The notes under the pieces are model-generated. The model was not told the origin of the DNA, did not search any database, and saw only the letters and a list, made by a program, of their open reading frames with translations. Positions 6,611 through 14,500 of a stretch of DNA of 14,500 nt are shown piece after piece. Numbering within the stretch: position 1 is the first letter of the stretch; every line of letters begins with the position of its first letter. The stretch comes from Bacteroidales bacterium (lineage in GTDB: Bacteria; Bacteroidota; Bacteroidia; Bacteroidales; JALTDM01). The stretch spans positions 1 to 14,500 of the forward strand of contig JALWKH010000255.1 of assembly GCA_026996635.1 (NCBI GenBank), given 5' to 3'. Position numbers and translations under genes: made by a program.

Positions 6611-8164
6611 TTACTTCCCATTAACCGGCTTATTATTCTCTTTATTATTTAAAATCTCTTTATCCTCTTCATTTTTTCCGAAAATCTCCTCTTTCCCTTC
6701 AGGTCTGTATTTATCCAACCAAACAAAACCGTTAAGCACATCTTTTCCGTCCGGCACCATATTTAACGGATAAAGAGCTCCGTCGGGATTTCTCAAAAAC
6801 ACAATCTTTTCCACCTTACCGCTGTCAAGCATAATATCAATATCCGCCGAATTGGCATTATACAAGCCGATTATACTGCTGTCGTCTTCGGGATAATAAA
6901 CCGTTTCGGAGTTTTGCCTTACTTCCACTTTTTTTATTTGTCCGTCGTCAAAATAAGCATAAATGTTTTTCCCTTTTATCTGATTGAACATAGAGGTATC
7001 CAACTGCTCGGCAATAAAAGCCGTTTTGAACAAATTTACTTGCTTGATACCGTTACTGTCCGAAAGAATGTTAATCTGCTTGGCAAACAGTTGGTAATTA
7101 TCCGTCCAAATTACAGGCGAACCGAACATCGATGTTGTGGAATCGGTAAAATTATAAACCAATGAGTCGCACTTGCCTTGAATATCGGATTTGTAGAATT
7201 TAACCTCGTAGTAAGCATAAATCTTTTTGCCCGCCGTATCTTTTACCGACCGCAAAGTGTCAGCGTGCAAGAATAAGGTATCGCCGTCGTTGTCCACTTG
7301 CATAAAACAAGCGCTGTCAGTAACAAAAGCCGTGTTGTTTTCTTCCCTGACTTCTCCGTATCTGCCGGAAATTATCATTTTTTGTGCAGTATCTACTACC
7401 ACAAAGTTTTTGTATCCTACGCCGAAACCTTTGTTGCTGTCGTAATAAATGCTGTCTCCGTAAATGATTTTATCATTCCTGTTAATTACGGTATTATGTC
7501 CGAAAACCGCAATATTTGTAACCGTATTGTAGTTACCGCTGATACACTTTATAGAACCCGAATCGTTTTTAATTATGGTGTTTGTCAGGAAGAATACTGT
7601 CTTTGACTTGGTGTTGAACCTTAAAGAATCAGTGTGCATCACAAAATCGGGATTATGCACAACCACATTTCCCGACGGGAAGAAATCGCGGCTTCGCTTA
7701 AGATAATATCCGTAATTGCTTGTCAGCGTATCTTCTCCCGTAATAATTGTGCCGTAAGTGTAATATTTGGCAATGCCCGGCACCCTGTAATAATCAAGCG
7801 AATCGGTAAACAAAGAACTGTTTTTGTGGTAAAGCCTGATGTTACGCCTCGTGTATGCTATTTTTTTCACGCCGTCATATTTCAGATAATCGCAGAAAAG
7901 AGTAACGGAGTCTCCCATTTCAATTTTCACATTGCCAAAGGCTTCCATAGAATTTTCACGGGAGTAGAAATAAGCGCTGTCACACTTCATTATAGCGTTG
8001 TCGTGCTTAAAAATCACATTCCCTTTCAATTTTTTCACTTCACGCCCCGGCATTTTTACAAAACTCAATTCGTCTGCATTGACAATATCAATACGCTTAC
8101 CTTTCTGCGAAAATGAAACGGCAGGCAACAACAGTAATAATATCACGACAATTTTTTCCCGCAT
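6611..8164 (-). CDS. OstA/LptA-like envelope protein
   Basis: The 517-residue product starts with a signal peptide (MREKIVVILLLLLPAVSFS). Its mature N-terminus has the LptA/OstA pattern, with KKLKGNVIFKHDNAIMKCDS at about 43-62. The body repeats short strands ending in D-S-x-x-(Y/F): KCDSAYFY, FCDYLKYD, FTDSLDYY, HTDSLRFN, YGDSIYYD, VTDSACFM and KCDSLVYN. This fits the stacked beta-jellyroll ('beta-taco') folds of LptA, LptC and LptD that conduct LPS across the periplasm. Bacteroidota carry such long OstA-like proteins (Pfam OstA_2 type), whereas E. coli LptA has only 185 residues. A polar Glu/Asn/Lys tail ends the protein. I chose the ATG at 8164 over the TTG at 8176, because it starts directly at the signal peptide and leaves 12 nt after the upstream stop. 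Co-transcription with the HhH-barrel gene is likely. Periplasmic LPS transport is inferred from the family. Confidence 0.85.
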   Translation of the reverse strand: MREKIVVILLLLLPAVSFSQKGKRIDIVNADELSFVKMPGREVKKLKGNVIFKHDNAIMKCDSAYFYSRENSMEAFGNVKIEMGDSVTLFCDYLKYDGVKKIAYTRRNIRLYHKNSSLFTDSLDYYRVPGIAKYYTYGTIITGEDTLTSNYGYYLKRSRDFFPSGNVVVHNPDFVMHTDSLRFNTKSKTVFFLTNTIIKNDSGSIKCISGNYNTVTNIAVFGHNTVINRNDKIIYGDSIYYDSNKGFGVGYKNFVVVDTAQKMIISGRYGEVREENNTAFVTDSACFMQVDNDGDTLFLHADTLRSVKDTAGKKIYAYYEVKFYKSDIQGKCDSLVYNFTDSTTSMFGSPVIWTDNYQLFAKQINILSDSNGIKQVNLFKTAFIAEQLDTSMFNQIKGKNIYAYFDDGQIKKVEVRQNSETVYYPEDDSSIIGLYNANSADIDIMLDSGKVEKIVFLRNPDGALYPLNMVPDGKDVLNGFVWLDKYRPEGKEEIFGKNEEDKEILNNKENNKPVNGK

Positions 8165-8176
8165 CAGGCAAAGCAA

Positions 8177-10276
8177 TTAAAATTTATACCTCATTTGCAC
8201 CTTTACTTCTGTTTTTGTATGTCCGTTTATTTCATTGAGTCCCGAAGAAATCACATTCCTGTCGGTATAATACCACTGTGAAATCCTAAACCAAAAATCC
8301 AAAGACCTTGTCGGCGAATATTTGAAAAGCAAATAATACCTCTTGCCCTTGTAAAAATATCCCGGAATTGAAAATGCATACAAAACATCATTTTCGTAAG
8401 CATAGATTCTCGCTTGGTATCCGTCGGTGTCAAAAATAGCTATCCTACCGATAATTTTTAACGGCAACTTCCGGCATTTATATATCACATCTTGATACAT
8501 CATCACACCGTTTTGCATTACGGTATCTTTTGTATAGCGTGACAGTTCTATCCTGTTGCGAAACTCCCATACGGGTGATGCCACGTAAGTAATATGATAG
8601 CGGAGTCTTCGGATTGTTTTCGGCACGGTAGGTTTTAGCTGCGGATTGTCTGCATCAACGGTCAAATCTTCCATTTTTGTTTCTTGCTTGTACCGCCAAT
8701 ACATTTTCAACTCACGCGAAGGGCTGAAACCAACATTTACCAAAAAATCCTGCCCCGTAGTACCTGTTTGGCTTATCCTGAAACGGTACCACGGAAACTT
8801 ATACATATCGTAATACATTGAAACATCCCAATATTTAACGGGATACAATTGCAACCCGACATAAACACCTTTTTCATTCATAGGTTTACTACCTTCCGCA
8901 AAAGGTGATGTGTAAATGCTTTGGTAATCAATGCCGTAATCCCTGTAAACGAGAGATACACTCATATTGGAAGCCATTGCAAAATTTACCCCGTGAATCT
9001 GTGCAAAACCGTTGTTGCTGCTTCTCGCCACTTCGCCGAAAAAGTAAATATTGTGCATTGAGTACTGGTAATCGGCTCCAAAGTTGGTCAATTCCCTTCC
9101 ACGGAATTCATAAGTGTTGTATAACCTGTCGCTACGGGTTATGTCAGCACCGAATTTGTAATTTACTGCGGTAATTCCCACTTTTAAATGTTTTGGAGCA
9201 CGATAAGTGATATTTCCTCCCAATATGGTAAGTGGCAACACATTTTTATCCGCCAGTTCATTGTATGTTCTATGATAACCTGTGTTTTGCAAAGAACTGA
9301 CTTCCGAAATTGCGTATTCGTTATCTGTTGTGTCAGCACCGGTAACATTGGCATCTATTCGCTTGTACGATGCAAAAGCCGTAACATCAACACTGCCGAA
9401 ATCATAGGTAATACCTGCACCACGCAAAAAGTTGTTTTCGTTTACCGAAGAATATTTTTTTAGTCCAGTAGCAGCTTTCATAGTGTTGAGAACAAAAGGT
9501 GATTTGCCGAACGAAAATCCTGTCCACATAACAAGACCTTGTCCGAACTCAGCATTGTAGTCACCGAGTGCTACTTTTTTCACTTTACCGAGGTTTTGCA
9601 AAAAAAGATGTGCGGAATAATAATCAAATCCTTGTTTTTGCGTACCCTTAAAGAACTCTTCGCCTTCGTCTTTTTCGGCAGTTATCCCCGCAAAAACATT
9701 GTTGCGGTAATAAAATTTATACCTGTAATAAAGTTTGTACGGTGACCCCAAATATCTGGCATTCGGATTGGCTTCAAGTAGAGAATCGCTTGCCGGCAAA
9801 TAACCTTTGCGAGTTTCCAACACCCTTTGCGAACGCAAAAACATCTGGTTCCGTCCGTATCTTAAAACACTCTTCAGATTTAACGGTCTGTTCTCTTCCT
9901 TTTTTGATTCGGTAGTCAGAAAAGGCATTGCCATTTCCACTGTTTCACGATCAAGTCCGTCAACATAAAAAAGTTCGTAAAGGGAATAAAAAGGTCCGTA
10001 CTTTTCCCTGTAATCTAAAATCGCCTGCACTTGAAGCGGTGTGAATATTTTCAAACTCGCAAGTTGTTCTGCAGTTGCTTTATTTATGTTCAAGTGATGA
10101 ACATAATAGTAAGACAGCGTTTCGAACAAATCGGAATAATCCAGGTTTTCTTCACTGTTTTCTTCCTTGGCGGCAAGAGTTTCCACTATTTGATTTATAA
10201 AGTCATTATCCGGCACCTGTGCATTTGCAAGGTACGACCACAAAAACGGTATTATGAATACAAAAAACTTTTTCAC
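8177..10276 (-). CDS. Helix-hairpin-helix protein with predicted outer-membrane beta-barrel
   Basis: The 699-residue product starts with a signal peptide (about 1-20, ending ANAQ). Residues 62-121 hold two helix-hairpin-helix units: LNINKATAEQLASL..TPLQVQAILDYREKYGPF, then SLYELFYVDGLDRETVEMA. The first has the N-x-N-x-A-t-x-x-x-L pattern of ComEA-type DNA-binding HhH domains. From about residue 135 to the end the protein is rich in alternating Tyr/Phe/Arg strands and ends in KVQMRYKF, as expected for a large outer-membrane barrel. The start is GTG (10276-10274), which directly precedes the signal peptide; no suitable ATG is nearby. The OstA-like gene starts 12 nt downstream, so the pair should be one operon. 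Whether the HhH region binds DNA or acts as a protein-interaction plug at the barrel mouth is unknown. The HhH call is firm; the barrel is inferred from composition. Confidence 0.82.
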   Translation of the reverse strand: MKKFFVFIIPFLWSYLANAQVPDNDFINQIVETLAAKEENSEENLDYSDLFETLSYYYVHHLNINKATAEQLASLKIFTPLQVQAILDYREKYGPFYSLYELFYVDGLDRETVEMAMPFLTTESKKEENRPLNLKSVLRYGRNQMFLRSQRVLETRKGYLPASDSLLEANPNARYLGSPYKLYYRYKFYYRNNVFAGITAEKDEGEEFFKGTQKQGFDYYSAHLFLQNLGKVKKVALGDYNAEFGQGLVMWTGFSFGKSPFVLNTMKAATGLKKYSSVNENNFLRGAGITYDFGSVDVTAFASYKRIDANVTGADTTDNEYAISEVSSLQNTGYHRTYNELADKNVLPLTILGGNITYRAPKHLKVGITAVNYKFGADITRSDRLYNTYEFRGRELTNFGADYQYSMHNIYFFGEVARSSNNGFAQIHGVNFAMASNMSVSLVYRDYGIDYQSIYTSPFAEGSKPMNEKGVYVGLQLYPVKYWDVSMYYDMYKFPWYRFRISQTGTTGQDFLVNVGFSPSRELKMYWRYKQETKMEDLTVDADNPQLKPTVPKTIRRLRYHITYVASPVWEFRNRIELSRYTKDTVMQNGVMMYQDVIYKCRKLPLKIIGRIAIFDTDGYQARIYAYENDVLYAFSIPGYFYKGKRYYLLFKYSPTRSLDFWFRISQWYYTDRNVISSGLNEINGHTKTEVKVQMRYKF

Positions 10277-10294
10277 CTTTTAATTCTTTTATTG

Positions 10295-10302
10295 CAAATC
10301 TA
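10295..10302 (-). promoter_or_regulatory. Predicted -7 promoter element for the HhH-barrel/ostA-like operon
   Basis: The minus strand reads TAGATTTG, an exact match to TAnnTTTG, 18 nt before the GTG start. That implies a very short leader. I see no TTTG at the usual 19-21 nt spacing upstream, so only half of the promoter consensus is present. This region and the next promoter make the gap 10277-10449 a divergent promoter region. Confidence 0.4.
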
Positions 10303-10395
10303 CACAAAAACCGTCAATGATTTTAAAATAAGCTTTGTTTTTGATAATAGAAATCGAATTGAAGAAAATAAAAAGGATATCCTGTGAATTTTAAA

Positions 10396-10426
10396 TTTGC
10401 ATATTAAAAAAAATTGTTTATTTTTG
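10396..10426 (+). promoter_or_regulatory. Consensus Bacteroidota promoter of the T9SS cargo gene
   Basis: TTTG (10396-10399) and TATTTTTG (10419-10426) match the -33 TTTG and -7 TAnnTTTG elements perfectly, with a 19-nt spacer. Transcription would start a few bases after 10430, leaving a leader of about 15-20 nt before the ATG at 10450. This also argues against the upstream in-frame TTG at 10414, which lies inside the promoter. Confidence 0.7.
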
Positions 10427-10449
10427 TTGAGAATAAAAACTCACAAGCC

Positions 10450-12009
10450 ATGAAAAAAATTATATTTTTTATCGCCTTTTTAGTAGAGGCAGCCATTTTA
10501 CAAGCCCAGTTGTATATACCTTTCGGGTATGATACATTATTTGTAAACAACTGGAGGGTAAGAATCAACGCTAACAACTCTAGCTTTTGGGATATGATGG
10601 GTAGCCCCAAATCAGAAATTCCGGCAGGGTCAGGTGTAAACAGTATTTTTGTAGGTAACTTTTGGATAGGCGGACTGGACAGTGCAGGAAACTTATATGT
10701 CTCTGCAGACAGGTATTATGATGGCGGAAACGGATGTTTTACGCCGGGACCTTTTGCAAACACTTATGATTCCGCTTTTTATGCCAAATACAACCGTGTT
10801 TGGAAAATAAACAAATCCGATATTGAATATCATATCAACCACTGGAATGATCCCGGATATACGATGCCGGAAGCAATAGCAACCTGGCCTGCCAACGGAG
10901 ACACTACCAACGGTGAATTACCTATTTTGGCACCATTTATTGATGTAAACGGGAACGGCATTTATGACCCGCAAAACGGTGATTATCCACGTATCCACGG
11001 AGATCAAGCTATTTATTACATATTAAACGATAAAAATTGCACAGACGGTTCATTAAATCCGATGGGTATTGAAATTCATGTAATGTATTATGCTTTTGAC
11101 GATACGGGCGTGTTGGGAAATACTTTCTTTGTTCATTACGATGTTATAAATTTATCAAGTAATATTTACCATGATGTATATTTCGGATTAAATACCGATG
11201 CAGACTTGGGAAATGCCAGTGATGACTACATAGGTTGTGACAGCACCCAAAATTTGTATTTTTTCTATAATGGAGACAATTATGATGACGGTTCAACTGG
11301 TTACGGATATTTCCCTCCTGCTTTGGGAGTACTTTTCTTAAACAATACATTTTACTCATTCATGTCATTTAGCAATGGAGGTGGTGCTCAAAGTGACCCG
11401 ACGACTTCTCAAGAATATTATAATTATATGCGTGCAATTTGGAAAGACGGTACACATCTGCATTTTGGGGGTGACGGATACTCAGACGGACCTGATGCAC
11501 ATTTTATGTATCCTGTAAATTCGGGCTGGTCTGAAATTAGTGCAGGCAATGCTCCGGGTGACAGGCGGGGAGTCGGGTCGGTATATATGGGTGACATTAC
11601 GCATGAACAATGCTTTACTGTCGATGCCGCATATGTTTGGGCTCGTGATACCGTTGATTCAAGCGCATACAGTTCGGTAGAATTACTGCTTCAACAAATA
11701 CCCGCAGTAACTCAATTATACAGCCAAATGGATTTAGACCCAAACTGTGGTTATTTAATAGGAATACCTGACAATCCGTATTTTGAACACGAATACTTAA
11801 ACATATATCCGAATCCCGCTTCAGATATTGTACACCTAAAAACAAACTTGAAAAATTATACGATTTCATTATATTCTCAAAGCGGACAAAAAATTCTTGA
11901 AGAAAAAAACATAAAAGAACTAAACACAAGCAACTTAAGTTCCGGTTTTTATCTTATAAAAATTACAAGCGGAACAAAAACGGCTTGGAGGAAGTTAATT
12001 GTAGAATAA
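10450..12009 (+). CDS. T9SS type A sorting-domain protein, secreted, function unknown
   Basis: The 519-residue product has a signal peptide (1-20, ending LQAQ) and a classic type A T9SS C-terminal domain at about 447-519. That domain has LNIYPNPASD, SLYSQSGQKILEEK, LSSGFYLIKI and a basic tail TAWRKLIVE. Such domains direct proteins through the type IX machinery and are removed when cargo is anchored or released at the cell surface. The central 420 residues are rich in Gly, Asp, Asn, Tyr and Trp. They include a calcium-loop-like segment DVNGNGIYDPQNGDYP (165-180) and several aromatic Gly/Asp stretches. I do not recognise a catalytic motif, so the role is unknown; surface adhesion or glycan binding are guesses. 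ATG 10450 is chosen because it starts the signal peptide and lies just after a perfect promoter. The gene stands alone, divergent from the HhH-barrel operon and convergent with the receptor gene. Confidence 0.88.
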   Translation: MKKIIFFIAFLVEAAILQAQLYIPFGYDTLFVNNWRVRINANNSSFWDMMGSPKSEIPAGSGVNSIFVGNFWIGGLDSAGNLYVSADRYYDGGNGCFTPGPFANTYDSAFYAKYNRVWKINKSDIEYHINHWNDPGYTMPEAIATWPANGDTTNGELPILAPFIDVNGNGIYDPQNGDYPRIHGDQAIYYILNDKNCTDGSLNPMGIEIHVMYYAFDDTGVLGNTFFVHYDVINLSSNIYHDVYFGLNTDADLGNASDDYIGCDSTQNLYFFYNGDNYDDGSTGYGYFPPALGVLFLNNTFYSFMSFSNGGGAQSDPTTSQEYYNYMRAIWKDGTHLHFGGDGYSDGPDAHFMYPVNSGWSEISAGNAPGDRRGVGSVYMGDITHEQCFTVDAAYVWARDTVDSSAYSSVELLLQQIPAVTQLYSQMDLDPNCGYLIGIPDNPYFEHEYLNIYPNPASDIVHLKTNLKNYTISLYSQSGQKILEEKNIKELNTSNLSSGFYLIKITSGTKTAWRKLIVE

Positions 12010-12027
12010 AAACCGGGATTACATTTT

Positions 12028-12057
12028 AAGCGCTACCCTCACCGGTAGCGTTTTTTT
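12028..12057 (+). terminator. Rho-independent terminator between convergent genes
   Basis: CGCTACC (12031-12037) pairs with GGTAGCG (12044-12050) around the loop CTCACC. Seven T residues follow, and A/T pairs can extend the base of the stem. It lies 21 nt after the stop of the T9SS cargo gene. On the minus strand the same hairpin is followed only by CTTAAAATG, so it should work poorly for the receptor gene on that side. Confidence 0.88.
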
Positions 12058-12063
12058 ATACTG

Positions 12064-14499
12064 TTAGAAATAAAACGACAATTTAAGGTTAATCCTACGG
12101 AAAGTCAAATAGTTAGGTACTGCATATTGTTTATTGTGCACATCTTTTACCCACACATAAGAGATTGTATTTTCTATGTTGAGCAGGTTGAAAATGTCCA
12201 AAGTTACCCAAACCGATTTAAAAGTGTTTAGCCACTTAAACGAACTTAACTCTTTGTCTTCTCCTTTTATGCGATAAGAAAAGCCCATATCAACCCGCTT
12301 GTAAGACGGCATACGCAATGTGTCGGCATATTTGGGTTGCTCGGGCGGACCGAAAGGAAGCCCCGAACTGTAAAACAGGGTCAAATGCATCTTGAAATCA
12401 GGCAATCCGGGCAAATAATCTTGGAAAAACAATGCAAAATTCACCAACTGGTCTGTAGGACGCGGGATATATCCGGGGAAATGTATCACTCCCGCAGTAT
12501 CATAATAAAAATCATTTAAAATATCCTCTTCGGTTTTCATCAGCGAAAGGCTTGCCCACGATTCCGTTCCTTTTACAAACTCTCCGTTTATCTTAAAATC
12601 CCAACCATAAACATATCCGCGTGAATTATTTGTGCCGTAATAACGGATTTGGACATTATCCACCTCGTAAGGAATAAGAAAATCTAATTTTTTGTAATAC
12701 AGCTCACTGATTATCTTGAAAGGGCGCTTCCAGATGCTTAAGTTGTAATCCATTCCCATAACAAAATGAATAGACCTTTGGGCGGAAATATCGGTATGGA
12801 TTTTTCCTTGCATATCCCTCATTTCCTTGTAAAACGGCATTTGATAGTAATAACCCGCCGCCACTCTGAACATTACATCGCGGTTCCAATAAGGTTTCAT
12901 TGCCACCGATACACGCGGGCTTACAACGGTTTGGTTATTCAGTGACCAATACTGCAAACGCAACCCTGTGGTTGCCGACAAAGTCATTTTTTCCAAATCT
13001 TGCTTGTAAGTATTTTGCAGATAAGCGGTAAAACGGTTGCTTTCCAAATAGTTTGACGCCCTTAAGGTGTAATACAAATCCACCGAAGTGTCGGAGTAAG
13101 GTAACGAATAGCCTGCACTGTCCAACATTTCCCATTCATTAGTATTGTCACTGATTATCTCGTGCTGTATTTTGGCACCCCATTGCAAATGATTATTACT
13201 AAATTCCTTTGAACCTTTGTGATAAAAACTCATAACATCGGCATCAAGATAATTGCGTGCGTGGTTCAAAAATGTCCCCACACCTATATTCAACAAACTG
13301 TCACCCAAATTGTCCGATCCCAAATCTTTATCCACTTCATTAAGGAAATATTGTCCGAGAATGTCGTAAGTCTCTTGCTCGCGGCTGAAAAAGTATGAAG
13401 AAATGAATTTAAGCGTAGTTTTTTCATTGGGCTTGTAATTAAGCGAAACTGCCTCCGTTCCCGATGTAAAACGGTCAACTTCCTGTCCGTCAAAGTAAAT
13501 TTTCAACTTGAGTGCGGTATTGAATGTTCCGAAAGAGGTCTCCCGTGTTTTAGGCACAAACATATACGAATTGCGGGAAATGTTGGTAAACAAATCCAAC
13601 TCCCACTTTTCGGTTATATCGTAAGTAAAAAAGCCCTGATAATCAACAAAATTCGGAAAATAATCGCCTTGCTCCTGCAACCCGCCGAGCAGGTATTTGG
13701 TGGTTTTGTAGCGGATACCGACATTGTAAGTAAAGCGGTTGGACGGATCTATGCCTTCCAAATGGGCATTGGCACCGAGCATACCGAAAGAAAAATTCCC
13801 ACCGAATTTATACGGCTTTTTATATTTAATGTCAAGCACCGATGACATCTTATCTCCGTATTTGGCATCGAAGCCCCCCGCCGAAAACAAAACCGACCCC
13901 ACCATATCGGGATTTACAAAACTCAAACCTTCCTGCTGCCCCGCCCTAACCAAAAACGGCCTGTAAACTTCAATATCGTTTACATAAACCAAATTTTCGT
14001 CAAAGTTGCCGCCACGCACCGAGTATTGCGACGACAAATCATTTTTTGAAGACACACCCGGAAGTGTCCTCAACAGGCTTTCTATGCTTGCATCGGGCGA
14101 AGGTATGTTTGAAACAACTTTGGGATTTATCCTGACCAAATTGTCGCTTCTGTCTTGAATGGCTTTTACCGAAACGGTATTTAATTTTTGAGCCACTTCG
14201 GGCAAAACCATAAAAAATGTCTTGGTGTTTTTCTTAACGGTAATGGTGCGTTTTTTTTCTTCGAAACCTATGCGCGAAAATTTAAGCGTGTAAGTCTTGC
14301 CGATTTCTAAAGTAAGGGAAAAATAACCCTTTTCGTCGGTAACGGTTCCTTTGCCTGTTTCTTCCACAAAAATATTAACCAAATCTACCGGACGGCCGTT
14401 TTCATCTTTAACAAAACCTGTTACCTTAACGGTATTTTGGGCAAGTAAAATCGCCGGCAACAGCAAAAGAAATATATGTAGAAGTGTGATTTTTCTCAT
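12064..14499 (-). CDS. TonB-dependent outer-membrane receptor with carboxypeptidase-regulatory-like domain
   Basis: The 811-residue product starts with a signal peptide (1-21, ending LLAQ). A carboxypeptidase-regulatory-like beta-sandwich follows at about 24-100 (VKVTGFVKDENGRPVDLVNI, then GTVTDEKGYFSL). The plug domain covers about 108-225, with IESLLRTLPGV, YSVRGGNFDENLVYVNDIEVY and the ending SAGGFDAKYGDKMSSVLDI. The remainder is a 22-strand-type barrel ending in aromatic Phe (RRINLKLSFYF). A possible TonB box is near NTVSVKA (107-113). Such receptors import a ligand across the outer membrane using TonB/ExbBD energy. The visible flank has no SusD-like partner, so this is not an obvious SusCD pair; upstream sequence beyond 14500 is unseen. 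The substrate cannot be told. The ATG at 14499 is at the right edge, so the gene is complete but its promoter is not visible. Confidence 0.92.
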   Translation of the reverse strand: MRKITLLHIFLLLLPAILLAQNTVKVTGFVKDENGRPVDLVNIFVEETGKGTVTDEKGYFSLTLEIGKTYTLKFSRIGFEEKKRTITVKKNTKTFFMVLPEVAQKLNTVSVKAIQDRSDNLVRINPKVVSNIPSPDASIESLLRTLPGVSSKNDLSSQYSVRGGNFDENLVYVNDIEVYRPFLVRAGQQEGLSFVNPDMVGSVLFSAGGFDAKYGDKMSSVLDIKYKKPYKFGGNFSFGMLGANAHLEGIDPSNRFTYNVGIRYKTTKYLLGGLQEQGDYFPNFVDYQGFFTYDITEKWELDLFTNISRNSYMFVPKTRETSFGTFNTALKLKIYFDGQEVDRFTSGTEAVSLNYKPNEKTTLKFISSYFFSREQETYDILGQYFLNEVDKDLGSDNLGDSLLNIGVGTFLNHARNYLDADVMSFYHKGSKEFSNNHLQWGAKIQHEIISDNTNEWEMLDSAGYSLPYSDTSVDLYYTLRASNYLESNRFTAYLQNTYKQDLEKMTLSATTGLRLQYWSLNNQTVVSPRVSVAMKPYWNRDVMFRVAAGYYYQMPFYKEMRDMQGKIHTDISAQRSIHFVMGMDYNLSIWKRPFKIISELYYKKLDFLIPYEVDNVQIRYYGTNNSRGYVYGWDFKINGEFVKGTESWASLSLMKTEEDILNDFYYDTAGVIHFPGYIPRPTDQLVNFALFFQDYLPGLPDFKMHLTLFYSSGLPFGPPEQPKYADTLRMPSYKRVDMGFSYRIKGEDKELSSFKWLNTFKSVWVTLDIFNLLNIENTISYVWVKDVHNKQYAVPNYLTFRRINLKLSFYF

Positions 14500-14500
14500 C

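Noticed and set aside
6406..6621. A 71-codon minus-strand reading frame in the gap after the ostA-like gene
   Set aside because: It runs through the inverted-repeat element and the hairpin, slightly overlaps the end of the ostA-like gene, and shows no signal peptide or domain. It is better explained as a frame opened by the repeat.
7634..8116. 160-codon plus-strand frame opposite the ostA-like gene
   Set aside because: It is antisense to a supported gene, with no domain or signal sequence.
8165..8176. Upstream TTG start for the ostA-like gene, adding four residues (MLCL)
   Set aside because: The ATG at 8164 starts the signal peptide directly and leaves a normal 12-nt gap after the upstream stop.
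10414..10449. Upstream TTG start for the T9SS cargo gene, adding 12 residues
   Set aside because: The codon lies inside a perfect TTTG-N19-TAnnTTTG promoter, and the extension would put polar residues before the signal peptide.
1..14500. CRISPR array, tRNA, transposase, toxin-antitoxin or defence genes
   Set aside because: None was visible. The only MazG-like protein is the house-cleaning pyrophosphohydrolase type, judged from its start, and repeats lack regular spacer spacing.

Overview
The window looks like chromosomal DNA from a member of the Bacteroidota (Bacteroidetes). Four things point that way. Two secreted proteins carry C-terminal modules resembling type IX secretion (T9SS) signals. 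A TonB-dependent receptor has the N-terminal carboxypeptidase-regulatory-like extension common in this phylum. Several gene starts are preceded by TAnnTTTG promoter elements (one with a TTTG box 19 nt upstream) rather than by clear Shine-Dalgarno sites. A long OstA-like protein of the type found in Bacteroidota is also present. A species cannot be named from the sequence alone.

Layout, left to right. Positions 1-81 hold the 5' end of a MazG-like nucleotide pyrophosphohydrolase gene (minus strand), 6 nt after an RlmI-type 23S rRNA methyltransferase gene (88-1242, minus). A terminator and a promoter separate these from a small AT-rich predicted outer-membrane barrel gene (1398-2057, minus). Next comes a 343-bp AT-rich gap with an imperfect palindrome built from ATTAAG/CTTAAT units. 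A 1319-residue secreted multidomain protein (2401-6360, minus) follows, with two lamin-tail domains and a FlgD/CHU_C-like C-terminus. A 250-bp gap holds a second inverted-repeat element and a hairpin. Then come two tightly spaced minus-strand genes: a helix-hairpin-helix outer-membrane barrel protein (8177-10276), followed after 12 nt by an OstA/LptA-like protein (6611-8164). A divergent promoter region (10277-10449) leads to a plus-strand T9SS type A cargo protein (10450-12009), ending in a strong terminator. A convergent TonB-dependent receptor (12064-14499, minus) closes the window.

Taken together, this is mostly a cell-envelope and secretion neighbourhood: six of the eight genes encode proteins with signal peptides that are predicted to lie in, or cross, the outer membrane. 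The HhH-barrel and OstA-like pair is the most suggestive functional unit, because transcriptional coupling to an LptA-like protein hints at outer-membrane or LPS biogenesis. I see no CRISPR array, tRNA, rRNA, transposase, phage gene or defence system. I found no convincing new multi-gene system; the best leads are the HhH-barrel/OstA pair, the duplicated module in the lamin-tail protein and the two intergenic repeat elements.
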